Shown: positions 10,401 to 18,378, counted from the first letter of the stretch. The stretch is DNA of 64,000 nucleotides from Chitinophaga sp. sic0106 (GCF_019219075.1 NZ_JAHUWJ010000008.1:62001-126000), one strand, 5' to 3'. Notes: generated by a model from the letters alone, not told the origin. Numbers and translations: made by a program.

Positions 10401-11857
10401 TGGTACTAAGAGTGATGGCAGGAGATACTGTCAAAATTGGCGCACAGGCATTTTATAAATCTAGTGGTCCTAAGGAAGGAAAGGATGCTACTCCGGAAAA
10501 CATGTTGGCCGACTTGTTGTTATCATTGAATGGTAAAGCAACAGGCAGTCAGAATTTACATGGCGCTACAGTCAATAGCAACGGTCCAATAAACAGTAAC
10601 TTTTATAACAATGACTACCAGCGTTTAAGGGAGAAAGGGACGGATCCTGATCAATCCAATCGGCCGCATGCTTATCTCAATTATGTATTGTTTGATGACC
10701 AGTTCAAACTGGTCGAGTCCAACAGTGGCGTTAAACAGGTAGCAGCTACTGCCGATGAAATCCAGACATTGGCGGCAAATATTGCCACCATTGAAAAGAG
10801 CGGATTTTTGTATGTTTATACCAGCAATGAGAGTGCACAGGATGTCTATTTTGATAACCTTTCCGTTACACAGTCCAGTGGAAGGGTAATTGAAGAAACC
10901 CACTATTATCCGTTTGGTCTGACAATGGCAGGACTTAGCTCCAGTGCATTAATGGGCGACCAATATCCGATTAACAGGAGGAAGTATAATGGTAATGAAC
11001 TACAATCTAATGAATTCAGTGATGGTTCCGGTTTAGAGTTATATGATTTCAATGCCAGGACTTATGATCCGCAGTTGGGTAGATTTATTCAGATAGATCC
11101 ACTGCTGGAAATGAATCAGGAAGATGTAACGCCTTACCATTTTGCACTGAACAACCCAGCGAGGTTTAATGATCCGGATGGTAAAATATTACCCGTATTA
11201 ATTCCATTGATCCCAGTTATAGCCGATGCGGTTATTACGCTGGGTGCCGCGGCCGGACTTACAATGGTGGCCTCAAAGGCTATAGACAAGGTTAAGGATG
11301 TCGATTTCGACTTCGACCTTGGTGGCGTTAATTATGTGCCAGGTAGTCCGTTTGGTCCGTATTCAGCATTGCCACAGTCTTCTATCAGGCAGGCGGGAGG
11401 TACTAATGGAGCAAAAGCACCTGCACCAAAAGCTCCTGCTGCGAAAGGACCTGCTGCGAAAGCACCTGCCGCGAAAGCTCCTGGCAAGACACCGGCAAAA
11501 ACTACGCAGCCGGCCAAAGGTAAGATAACGCATCAGACTTACAAGAAGGAAAGGCCGGATGGAAAAATATACACAGGCAGAACAAGTGGAAAAGGAACAC
11601 CTGAGGAAAATGTAGCCAAAAGGGATCAAAATCACCATATGAGTAAGGAAGGTTACGGTCCTGCGAAATTGGATGAATCCTCGGATAATAAAAATGCAAT
11701 CAGAGGACGTGAGCAACAGAATATTGAGGCCCGCGGTGGTGCTCAAAGCGAAGGTGGGACATCAGGCAATGCGATAAATGGTATCTCTCCTAAGAATCCT
11801 AATAAAGATAAGTACATAGATGCTGCAAATAAAGAATTTGGTAAGCCCAAAACTTAA
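7448..11857 (+). CDS. Rhs-repeat polymorphic toxin (DUF6443 N-terminus, GIY-YIG-like C-terminal domain)
   Basis: This 1469-residue protein begins with a Sec signal peptide (residues 1-24, ending AAQ). A DUF6443-like domain follows (about 40-170, with SYIDGLGRTIQRVSKG), then many YD repeats. The RHS-associated core lies at about 1150-1245 (YYPFGLTMAG, LELYDFNARTYDPQLGRFIQIDPL, NNPARFNDPDGK). Next come a hydrophobic stretch, a Lys-Ala-Pro linker (about 1322-1346) and a C-terminal domain (about 1361-1469). In that last domain IYTGRTSG (Y1375, G1377), R1392, H1396-H1397 and E1422 in GREQQNIE are arranged as in GIY-YIG nucleases. The predicted nuclease toxin is released from the Rhs shell; the gene 5 nt downstream looks like its immunity protein. 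A signal peptide is not expected for T6SS Rhs effectors. Confidence 0.9.
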   Translation: MLRQYKFFFTFLFLLAGTHSQIAAQVVPAGTTVPAATPQQLPVPYQKATGNFIRTWVPAYPSSDAASITNASLPASMVQTSTSYIDGLGRTIQRVSKGISADGNDLVSPVIYDAFDREQYKYLPYVPSADMPASGQMRLNPFQEQQLFYKDLSKNPGATNETIYYEQTDFENSPLDRELATYQPGNSWAKSGGNKSSSIQYLSNIATDEVVNWQIPANSEIPIAVGNYQSGELKKQLTIDPQQLQRITFYDKEGKVILKKVQQESSASTGHTNWLCTYYIYDDLDNLRFVIPPLAVANIVANWNVTAVADELCFQYAYDGRGRVIKKKVPGAAVTEFVYDTRDREVFRRDGLLKQQQQWHVTFYDALDRPVETALYNSSANREELQQQMDAVIGSTGTLQYNIPPVGDLVTAINDRNVYIASNSIQLTSGFETRDNQDATFLIETQGAENINLTISNPLPAILGVQLTPLTFTFYDIYSFAGVKPFNINDAGKPQPGINPYKESIVKSDLTKGKSTGTKTRVLGTNTWLTTTIYYDEDGKTIQTISDNNLGGTNSVTTLYDFSGKVLSTFERQTNTVDPAALEQTILTINTYDHGGRLLNISKKLNDDETTLRTVVAMDYDELGQLTAKNLGVNETGVPVEPITYEYNLQGWLKSIGKEYLAGNSAAHFGMEISYDQNFSVPQYNGNIAGVKWRGWNNADIHSYGFSYDRPGRIAMGNYLTRPFGGGEWSATAMDFTFSGITYDANGNIKTMRQRGVDMGQPVDIDNLTYTYFDNSNKIVAVTDAAGTLSKLGDFKDGNKVGNDYSYDVNGNLSKDLNRKIDTIIYNYLNLPEEIKVNGKGIIRYQYNAAGEKLRKTVAENNNKISTTDYLGSSVLENDVLKFIGHPEGRIRLVRNTGQAIKYVYDYFVKDHLDNTRLVVTEEPATAVYMASMETATAGTEEALFSNLPETRVARPVGYPDNAVANKFVSKLNAGGTGKKIGPSLVLRVMAGDTVKIGAQAFYKSSGPKEGKDATPENMLADLLLSLNGKATGSQNLHGATVNSNGPINSNFYNNDYQRLREKGTDPDQSNRPHAYLNYVLFDDQFKLVESNSGVKQVAATADEIQTLAANIATIEKSGFLYVYTSNESAQDVYFDNLSVTQSSGRVIEETHYYPFGLTMAGLSSSALMGDQYPINRRKYNGNELQSNEFSDGSGLELYDFNARTYDPQLGRFIQIDPLLEMNQEDVTPYHFALNNPARFNDPDGKILPVLIPLIPVIADAVITLGAAAGLTMVASKAIDKVKDVDFDFDLGGVNYVPGSPFGPYSALPQSSIRQAGGTNGAKAPAPKAPAAKGPAAKAPAAKAPGKTPAKTTQPAKGKITHQTYKKERPDGKIYTGRTSGKGTPEENVAKRDQNHHMSKEGYGPAKLDESSDNKNAIRGREQQNIEARGGAQSEGGTSGNAINGISPKNPNKDKYIDAANKEFGKPKT
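11411..11485 (+). repeat. Lys-Ala-Pro repeat linker inside the Rhs gene
   Basis: Tandem units of about 15 nt encode KAPA/KAPAAKGP-type repeats. They separate the Rhs core from the toxin domain and are probably a flexible linker, where recombination could swap toxin tips. Confidence 0.7.
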
Positions 11858-11862
11858 TAATT

Positions 11863-12324
11863 ATGGCAAAACAAAGAATAACAGCCGGTGCTGTTTTGAA
11901 AATACAATTACCATGTGGTAAAATTGCATATGGAAGAATCTTGGGAAAAGCAAATTATGCATTTTACAATTATTTTACTGACATAGAAGAGACGAATATA
12001 GATGTAATCTGTAACGCACCAATATTGTTTATTCTGGCAGTTTATAATGATATTATTACATCCGGGAGATGGATCAAAATTGGGAAAAAGGAATTGGAGC
12101 CTTTTTTTGATGTACTACCAATGAAATTCATTTATGATGATTTAGGTGAAAGATATAAATTATATAATCCTATAACCGGAGAAATCAGTCCTGCCAGCCT
12201 TGAAGATTGTCTTACGCTAGAGACCGCAGCTGTTTGGGACGCACATCACGTGGAAGGGCGCCTGTGTGATTATATCAACGGTGTACCCAATGAAACATAT
12301 GAGAAGATGCGCCCAGGAAAATAG
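11863..12324 (+). CDS. Imm26-like immunity protein
   Basis: This 153-residue cytoplasmic protein has no signal peptide. The N-terminus (AGAVLKIQLPCGKIAYGRILG) matches the opening strand pair of the Imm26 family ('GDVF-IPL-DG-YA-GRVLG'). The middle NAPILFILAVYNDIITSGRW fits its 'sP-LF---V----I-SG-W' segment. The start lies 5 nt after the Rhs toxin stop, the usual toxin-immunity order, so it most likely neutralises the C-terminal nuclease domain by direct binding. The region is more AT-rich than its neighbours, as often seen in exchanged toxin/immunity cassettes. The family call is from motif memory and not from a search. Confidence 0.75.
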   Translation: MAKQRITAGAVLKIQLPCGKIAYGRILGKANYAFYNYFTDIEETNIDVICNAPILFILAVYNDIITSGRWIKIGKKELEPFFDVLPMKFIYDDLGERYKLYNPITGEISPASLEDCLTLETAAVWDAHHVEGRLCDYINGVPNETYEKMRPGK

Positions 12325-12363
12325 AAACATAGCGTTAGCAATTTAAACGTCCTGATATATTTA

Positions 12364-12402
12364 AGTGAAAATGGCAGGCATTTCGGTCTGCCATTTTCCA
12401 CT
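12364..12402 (+). terminator. Hairpin after the immunity gene
   Basis: AGTGAAAATGGCAG pairs with CTGCCATTTTCCACT with one bulged C. T-rich sequence comes only 10-20 nt later, so this is a probable but imperfect terminator. Confidence 0.55.
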
Positions 12403-12422
12403 ATGCTTTTAATTTTTTACCT

Positions 12423-13271
12423 ATGCTCCAAGTAACACAAAAAATTATTACTTGCCTTATTGTGGGCTTAATATTAAGTATCACTGCTAAAGCACAAACT
12501 GATCCTACCACCTTTATCAACCGTGGCTACTTCGACAGCAGCCAACGGGATAACTTGTCTTCCAATGGCGTATACGGTATAGGCTATACGGGGTTACACA
12601 CTTCCAGCATGTTCATATTCAACATGCCTGGTACATCCACCGGCAGCCTTCAGTTGGAGGCCTTCTTTTGGGGAGATCTGAAATACCGTAATAAGGTAGA
12701 TGACAAAAGCTGGTCTACCTGGAATAAAATCGCCACCGCAAACGTAGACCTTTGGAACCTGGATGCAAATAGAAATCAACGTTATTATTTTGCAGCAGGT
12801 GGTACAACCTACATTCAGGGGTATGGCAATAAGCCGTTTCAGGTTATGAATAGTGTTGGGGCCAGTATTCTGACTATTGGCGCGAATGCGGAGATGTCCA
12901 TCGGTACACAGCCGGTAGCTGGATATAAATTAGCGGTGGCTGGTGCTATCCTGGCGGAAAAAATTAAAGTAAAAGCAGCCGGCAACTGGCCTGATTACGT
13001 ATTTGAAACGGGTTATGAGTTGCCAACCTTGCAACAGCTGGAAGCCTTTATCAAGATCAATAAACATTTGCCAGGAGTGCCTTCTGCAACTGATATGAAA
13101 AATGCGGATGTTGATGTACTGGAGCTGAATGCTACCTTGCTGAAAAAAGTAGAGGAACTCACTTTGTACCTCCTGCAACAGCAAAAGGAAATCGGAGCCA
13201 TCAGGGAAGAGAATGTAAGCCTGAGGCAGGAATTGGAAAAAATAAAAATATCTCTTAATAAGGGCAGATAA
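12423..13271 (+). CDS. Secreted fibre-like protein with shared C-terminal module (copy 2)
   Basis: This 282-residue protein has a signal peptide (about 1-24, ending AKAQ). The variable region (about 30-150) contains GVYGIGYTGLHTSSMFIFNMPG and STWNKIATANVD, reminiscent of phage tail-fibre or pyocin-knob-like segments. The shared module follows: MSIGTQPVAGYKLAVAGAI, NWPDYVFETGYELPTLQQLE, HLPGVPSATDM, then the coiled coil LLKKVEELTLYLLQQQKE. It is the first gene after the Rhs-immunity pair on the same strand and is convergent with copy 3. Surface fibre or adhesin function is inference. Confidence 0.8.
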   Translation: MLQVTQKIITCLIVGLILSITAKAQTDPTTFINRGYFDSSQRDNLSSNGVYGIGYTGLHTSSMFIFNMPGTSTGSLQLEAFFWGDLKYRNKVDDKSWSTWNKIATANVDLWNLDANRNQRYYFAAGGTTYIQGYGNKPFQVMNSVGASILTIGANAEMSIGTQPVAGYKLAVAGAILAEKIKVKAAGNWPDYVFETGYELPTLQQLEAFIKINKHLPGVPSATDMKNADVDVLELNATLLKKVEELTLYLLQQQKEIGAIREENVSLRQELEKIKISLNKGR

Positions 13272-13280
13272 CATCTCCCT

Positions 13281-13320
13281 AAAAGCAACAGTAGCAGTCA
13301 TTACTGCTACTGTTGCTTTT
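13281..13320. terminator. Bidirectional terminator between convergent fibre genes
   Basis: A perfect 17-bp stem (AAAAGCAACAGTAGCAG and its complement) encloses a 6-nt loop, with A and T runs on either side. It ends in the stop codon of the minus-strand gene. Confidence 0.9.
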
Positions 13321-14212
13321 ACTTCTTCTCCGCTTCCAACTCCTTCACCCGCTTATCCAGCTGAATAATATACAAACTCATCTCTTCTATTTTCTTCAGC
13401 AATAACTTATTCATCTCTCCCACATCAATTCCTTCTTTTTCTACCTTTTCAGCAGCGGGCATTTCCGGCAGATGCTGATTAGCAGCAATATAGCCGGCCA
13501 GGTCTGAAATTGACCGTAGCTGGAAGTCTTTGGCAAACACGTAATCCGGCCAGTCACTGGTAGTTACTCTTACTTTGGTGGCTTTTATCTCTCCCTTAAC
13601 AGATAATTTGGAAGATGTACCTGCAGCAGTGCCAATACCCACGTTACCGTTGGAATAATTTACATATAAAGCATTTCCAAGGTTAACGTCATTGAATACA
13701 CTGTATTGAAAAGGAACGTCATAAGCGGCCGTTCCTGGATCCGTGCTGGTTTGTTCTAAACCCGTCCATTGCCCTCCAACAGATACTACTTCATACATAG
13801 AAAAGCCGATATACGGACCGTAGTACAAGTAAATATCATAGGCCGTGGCAGCACCTCCTGGCGCATTCGGCAATATCTTCACCTTCTCCATGGGGGCCAG
13901 CCAGCCGGTGCGGAAAGCATATGCTGAAAAAGCAAACCCTTCCGAATTTACATTACTATTGCTGGTGCGGATATGAATCTCGGCGGCTGCCATTTGTTCT
14001 TTTAATCCATTATAGCCACTTCCTCCGAAGAACCGGATAACTGCCGAAGTGCCTTCCTGTGGTAATCCGATTGTTCCCAACTTAATCCAGGAAAAAGTGT
14101 GATTATTTGCATTAACAGTATGTCTTATGACAGTACTTTGTGCAGCAATTTTGTCCGCACAAAAAAGTATCCCGATCACCAAACCCAGTAGATAGATTTT
14201 CTTATTTCCCAT
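13319..14212 (-). CDS. Secreted fibre-like protein with shared C-terminal module (copy 3)
   Basis: This 297-residue protein has a signal peptide (about 1-24, ending AAQST). The variable region contains IRFFGGSGYNGLKEQMAAAE and IYLYYGPYIGFSMYEVV, similar in layout to copy 1. From about residue 190: NGNVGIGTAAG, SDWPDYVFAKDFQLRSISDLAGYI, HLPEMPAAEKVEKEGIDVGEM, and the coiled coil LLKKIEEMSLYIIQLDKRVKELEAEKK. Its ATG lies inside the last codons of the upstream gene (11-nt overlap), so translation is probably coupled to copy 4. Surface fibre role is inferred. Confidence 0.8.
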   Translation of the reverse strand: MGNKKIYLLGLVIGILFCADKIAAQSTVIRHTVNANNHTFSWIKLGTIGLPQEGTSAVIRFFGGSGYNGLKEQMAAAEIHIRTSNSNVNSEGFAFSAYAFRTGWLAPMEKVKILPNAPGGAATAYDIYLYYGPYIGFSMYEVVSVGGQWTGLEQTSTDPGTAAYDVPFQYSVFNDVNLGNALYVNYSNGNVGIGTAAGTSSKLSVKGEIKATKVRVTTSDWPDYVFAKDFQLRSISDLAGYIAANQHLPEMPAAEKVEKEGIDVGEMNKLLLKKIEEMSLYIIQLDKRVKELEAEKK

Positions 14213-15509
14213 TCTTAGAAATTATTTGTTGCTGTTGTTCAATCACCGCCTGCTGTTGTGTTACTTTTTCTTCCAGTTTCTCCACCTGCTTATTCAGTTG
14301 AATCAGCAGTAAAGCCAGTTCCTCAATTTTTTCCATTTGCCTTTTTTGCATGTCGCCTATGTCCAATCCTTCTTTCTCTAAACTTGCTGCCGAGGGAATG
14401 CCAGGCAAATGACCATTGGATGCTATGAACTGCTCTAAGCCAGCAAATGTTGGCAGCTCATAACCAGGGGCAAATACATAATCAGCCCAACCGGAGGCTG
14501 TGACCTTTACCCGCTTTGCTGCAATGGTACCCGAAACCGCCAGCTTGTTATCTCCAGGTTCAGCAGTTCCGATACCTACATTCCCATCAGGCATAATTGT
14601 CATTTTTTCTGTAGGCAGCCCACCGTTAGCCGTTGCGAAGGTTAAAAGGGTATAAGGGGCTGTTGAGGATACAGACGTAGTTCTGGATCCGATGTAGGCG
14701 CCTAATTGATTATTGTTGGAATTGGTAAGCGCCCATGAAATAGTACCTATACTGCTGCTGGCTCCAGTTGCGCCGCTGCTGAGCATCAGGTGAGCCTGGC
14801 TGTTGTTCGCTGTGTTATGATTCCAGATTTCCATAACCCTGTTATTACCACCGTGGGTATAGCTGCTGGCTTGTTTGCCACCTATTGTAACGTTACCACT
14901 AAGTTGATCAATAACCATGTCGTCTTTGCCACTGGTGCCCGCATCGTTAAGTGTTCCAAAAACGGTAACGTTATCATGGGTATAGATCCGGTAATTTTTT
15001 TGATCTACCGGCCGGCCGATATCCTGTAAAACGAATTCCGGGGTCGGAGCCGATACCGTAAATAAACGAACCGGTTCAAATGTACCAACACCCACGTTTC
15101 CATTGGCCGCAATTGTCATACGTATCTGTGGTACGCCACCATTGGCAGTAGCTATCGCAATGTTTCCTATAGCGCTGTTGTTGACATCTGCAGTGAGTAT
15201 ACCTCCAATGTAACCCATGATCTTATAACTGGCAGCACCAGGTGCCACCCATGACAGACTACCAATAGACGTGGAATTGGTGATAGGGCCGGTAAATCCG
15301 GTACTTAGCATTAAATGCGATTGGCTGTTTGGGATACTGTTGGCATTCTTTATCTCCAATATCCGGTTATTTCCACCATGGCCATACGCACTTGGCGACA
15401 ATGTGCCAATGCCCACGTTTCCTTCAGCATTACTATTTTCAAAGGTATTTTGACCTTGCGCAAAATATGCCAGTAATAAAGTTGGCAACAGGAAAATTAA
15501 TTTTTTCAT
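14202..15509 (-). CDS. Secreted fibre-like protein with internal duplication (copy 4)
   Basis: This 435-residue protein has a signal peptide (about 1-19, ending AQGQ). Two tandem homologous units fill the body. Each has a HGGNNR-(I/V)-(L/M)-EI motif, an SQ(S/A)HLMLS(T/S)G motif, an SIG-(S/T)-(L/I)-SW motif, ATANGG, and NGNVG-GT or DGNVGIGT at its end. The C-terminal module is again present: WADYVFAPGYELPTFAGLEQFI, HLPGIPSAASLEKEGLDIGDM, a coiled coil and a Gln-rich tail. It shares an operon with copy 3, with overlapping stop and start. Repeat expansion suggests a shaft of variable length. Function is inferred. Confidence 0.8.
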   Translation of the reverse strand: MKKLIFLLPTLLLAYFAQGQNTFENSNAEGNVGIGTLSPSAYGHGGNNRILEIKNANSIPNSQSHLMLSTGFTGPITNSTSIGSLSWVAPGAASYKIMGYIGGILTADVNNSAIGNIAIATANGGVPQIRMTIAANGNVGVGTFEPVRLFTVSAPTPEFVLQDIGRPVDQKNYRIYTHDNVTVFGTLNDAGTSGKDDMVIDQLSGNVTIGGKQASSYTHGGNNRVMEIWNHNTANNSQAHLMLSSGATGASSSIGTISWALTNSNNNQLGAYIGSRTTSVSSTAPYTLLTFATANGGLPTEKMTIMPDGNVGIGTAEPGDNKLAVSGTIAAKRVKVTASGWADYVFAPGYELPTFAGLEQFIASNGHLPGIPSAASLEKEGLDIGDMQKRQMEKIEELALLLIQLNKQVEKLEEKVTQQQAVIEQQQQIISKNGK

Positions 15510-15524
15510 AAGTAATAGTGAATG

Positions 15525-15557
15525 CCTGTTTTAAGAATACTCAATTCTTAAGACAGG
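15525..15557 (-). terminator. Inverted repeat between minus-strand genes
   Basis: CCTGTTTTAAGAAT and ATTCTTAAGACAGG form a 14-bp stem with a 5-nt loop (one G-T). It lies downstream of the coiled-coil gene at 15583. There is no T tract on the minus strand, so it could be a terminator without U tail or an operator for the fibre operon. Confidence 0.4.
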
Positions 15558-15582
15558 TCAGTTATTATAGTAAGAATGATCG

Positions 15583-16983
15583 CTAGAAATTATACCCCAT
15601 CCGCAACTTAATCGGGTCCGTCCTCGGTACATGGCTGCTATAAAGAAAGTCAAATAATAACGACACATCTCCCTTCATCTTCGCACTAACCTTGTATTTC
15701 TTCTTGATCCCCAGTAATGCGCTGGAAGTCCACATCTCCGCATTAGGCACCGCATTGATATGCACCGGCTGATAGTTTTGCTCGTAACCGCCATTCAGGA
15801 AAAAAGTATTTTTCAGCTTCCAGTCCACAAAGGAGCGGAGCCCTAAGCCCTCACTGGAAATGGCTATCTTGTTAAATCCCTGGCCTAAACCAAGTTTATA
15901 AGCCATACCCACACCTGCAACCCCGTTTTTATGAAACTTATAGGCAATTTGCCCGGCAATATCGCTGGTAGTTGGGTAGAAGCTGGTGTTACGGGCAAAC
16001 TGAATATTGCCACCATATTCCAGCCTTTGCAGAAAGCGTTTGGACTTCATTTCATTTGGCTTGAAGTTGGGCATTTCACCGGCATTATCCAGGTCAGGGA
16101 ATTTGCTTTTCAGTTCATTCATTTTGGCACGGGCTTCAGCCATCGACTGACTCACCGCCTGTGAGGCATTGGGGCCGCTTCCCAGTCGCTGCTGGATCAG
16201 CTGCTCTACCTGTGCACGGGTTTGTAACCCTTCCAGGTTAGGGGTGGCACCTCCACCGCCCAGATTATTGCCTAACAGACTTCCCAGGTAGCTATGTTTG
16301 GCCATGAAATCGTTATAGGCAGGGATTTTCTGAGCAATCTCCAAAGCCTTTTTCTCTATCTTCTTTTTATCACTAAAAGTCTCCTTTAACTCTTTCACTT
16401 GTTGAGCATAGTAATAAGCTTCCTTATTAATGCCTTTTAAATTGCCGGCCAGCGCAGGAATTTTCCCTAACTGCGCATTCAGCAACTGCTTACGCTGCTG
16501 TATAAACGCTTTTGCCTCATTGAGAATGGCGAGCTTGTCCTGTAAAGCAGTAACGGATTTCAGACTGTTGGTTAGCTGAGGGATCTTATCATTGCCCTGC
16601 TTCAGAAAGCTGAGCGTGTTAAATAAACTATCCACCCCGGGAGTATTACTCAGGAGATTTTTACCTGGTATCTTATCGGTTTTGGCTTTCAGCTTATCCT
16701 TCAGAGAAGCGAATTTTTGTTGGCTATTCTCGAACAAGGCCTTTGCCTGAGAAGAATCCACCTTCATCATTTTCTTTTTCATCTTCTCTTCGTATTTCGA
16801 TAACCGGCTGAGGGCTTTCTCCGTACGGGCGGTGAGCTGTTTATTGAGGGCATCTGCTTTGTGCTGCACAGCGGAGTAGTACTTTTGTGGTATTTCCTTC
16901 GATTTTTGTAGCAGGCTATCCTGTGCAGATACAATGCTTGCACAGCCTAGTAAAATGGTTATAATCAGGTATACGGGTCGCAT
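15583..16983 (-). CDS. Exported coiled-coil protein with predicted outer-membrane C-terminal domain
   Basis: This 466-residue protein has a signal peptide (about 1-20, ending VSAQ). Residues 25-310 are almost entirely helical and rich in Lys, Gln and Ala, with long coiled-coil potential (for example ARTEKALSRLSKYEEKMKKKM). From about residue 320 the composition changes to alternating aromatic/polar strands (LEYGGNIQFARNTSFYPTTSDIAG, GVAGVGMAYKLGLG, FLNGGYEQNY) and ends in GYNF, as in small outer-membrane barrels. I do not recognise a named family. It may anchor a periplasmic or external helical stalk. It lies within the fibre-gene cluster, but whether it works with the fibres is unknown. Confidence 0.7.
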   Translation of the reverse strand: MRPVYLIITILLGCASIVSAQDSLLQKSKEIPQKYYSAVQHKADALNKQLTARTEKALSRLSKYEEKMKKKMMKVDSSQAKALFENSQQKFASLKDKLKAKTDKIPGKNLLSNTPGVDSLFNTLSFLKQGNDKIPQLTNSLKSVTALQDKLAILNEAKAFIQQRKQLLNAQLGKIPALAGNLKGINKEAYYYAQQVKELKETFSDKKKIEKKALEIAQKIPAYNDFMAKHSYLGSLLGNNLGGGGATPNLEGLQTRAQVEQLIQQRLGSGPNASQAVSQSMAEARAKMNELKSKFPDLDNAGEMPNFKPNEMKSKRFLQRLEYGGNIQFARNTSFYPTTSDIAGQIAYKFHKNGVAGVGMAYKLGLGQGFNKIAISSEGLGLRSFVDWKLKNTFFLNGGYEQNYQPVHINAVPNAEMWTSSALLGIKKKYKVSAKMKGDVSLLFDFLYSSHVPRTDPIKLRMGYNF

Positions 16984-17090
16984 TAATTGGTTGTTTATGG
17001 CAGGGTAGGTATTGGATGAGGCGCAAATGTAAACAAGACCGCCGGAATATTTAATGCTTCAGGCAGGTGCCGGATACATTTTTTATTTTG

Positions 17091-18059
17091 TTATTGATGC
17101 ACCTGTTTCTCCAGCGCTTTTATCCTTTCCCTTTGCTCTTCCAATTCCTTGCTTAATTTAATCAGATATAGGGTCAACTCCTCAATTTTCTGTTGCTGGA
17201 TAACCTGGATATCCGCTATATCCTGGCCGTTGGCCTTAATCTCCGCTGCTGTTGGTGTTCCGGGGAGATGTTTGTGCTCCTGGATAAAATTATCCAGTTC
17301 CTGTAATGATGGAAGTGAGTAATCGCTGGCAAATACATAATCCGGCCAGTTTGCAGGGTTTTTTACCGTTACTTTTGCGAAAATGGCATTTCCGTTAACG
17401 GCAAGCATGTACCCTTTATTGTCCATGGTGCCGATGCTTAATGGGCCTGTCATAAGACTTGGTGCTGCATTAACGATACTGAAAGGACGGCTGTTAGTGA
17501 TACCAGACGATTGGACGTAAGGTTCTTTTGCTGTTTTGTAGGTGAGCGTACCAACGTTATCACCTGCAATAACATAAGGAAGTGGATTTTGAATGCCGTC
17601 AAAGCTTTGAGGATTTACTTCACAGGAAGCTCTGTAAAAGTAAGTACTGTTTCCCCTTAGCCATATGATGATGGAATTGTTAGGGCCATAACCGGAAACA
17701 TCCTCCCAGCCTGCAATAAATGGCTTGGTACTACTATATCCTTCCTGATTAATTTCGGCATCAATAAAATGTGAACCATTTCCCCATGCGGTAACATGAT
17801 ACCTAAACCTGGAAATCATGCTTCCCTGCCAGCCCGGCCCGTTTTGAGGATTATCCTGATGCACATTTGACCGGCCAATTTCAAGTACGGTAGCCACATT
17901 TCCCCACCAATTGCAGTCATTAAACTGTACCGGATAAAACTTATCAAAATCTCCTTCCACCCGGAAGCTTCCCACTGTTTGCGCTCCAGCAGTCATGTAG
18001 TTGGTTAACACCAGTACGATTGCAACAATAATGTTGCGGGTTACATTTCTAAAAATCAT
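17091..18059 (-). CDS. Secreted fibre-like protein with shared C-terminal module (copy 5)
   Basis: The ATG at 18059 gives a standard signal peptide (MIFRNVTRNIIVAIVLVLTN, ending GAQ); the frame stays open further to a TTG at 18098. The product has 322 residues. The variable part (SRFRYHVTAWGNGSHFIDAE, IIIWLRGNSTYFYRA) is followed by a module like the other copies: MDNKGYMLAVNG, NWPDYVFASDYSLPSLQELDNFI, HKHLPGTPTAAEI, then a coiled coil (QQKIEELTLYLIKLSKELEE). It is transcribed away from the Rhs region. Function is presumed fibre or adhesin. Confidence 0.8.
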   Translation of the reverse strand: MIFRNVTRNIIVAIVLVLTNYMTAGAQTVGSFRVEGDFDKFYPVQFNDCNWWGNVATVLEIGRSNVHQDNPQNGPGWQGSMISRFRYHVTAWGNGSHFIDAEINQEGYSSTKPFIAGWEDVSGYGPNNSIIIWLRGNSTYFYRASCEVNPQSFDGIQNPLPYVIAGDNVGTLTYKTAKEPYVQSSGITNSRPFSIVNAAPSLMTGPLSIGTMDNKGYMLAVNGNAIFAKVTVKNPANWPDYVFASDYSLPSLQELDNFIQEHKHLPGTPTAAEIKANGQDIADIQVIQQQKIEELTLYLIKLSKELEEQRERIKALEKQVHQ

Positions 18060-18378
18060 AAGTATACGGGTAATTAAAATTGACACAGTGTTCGGCAAAA
18101 GTATTAAAATCAGCAGTCCGATAAATTATTTTTATTGGTCTTTTTATCATGGTTGCGCAAACTTCCTGCTGCTTCCTTCCCACAGTAACCGGCCAATTTA
18201 AGTGGTAAAATTGATTCTCTTGTGAAAAAAATTGTATATTCCACTATTGAATTTACCCGTCAGAGAAGGACTTATGAGAGCCGATAGATTCGGAGAATAA
18301 ATACAGCAGACTGTTTCGACCAAATTAGTATACAATTTCGTTCCACGATATATTGATAACTGACAAATTTAAATAACG

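Noticed and set aside
11411..11485. Regular short repeats as a possible CRISPR
   Set aside because: Repeats are in frame, encode Lys-Ala-Pro units and have no spacers.
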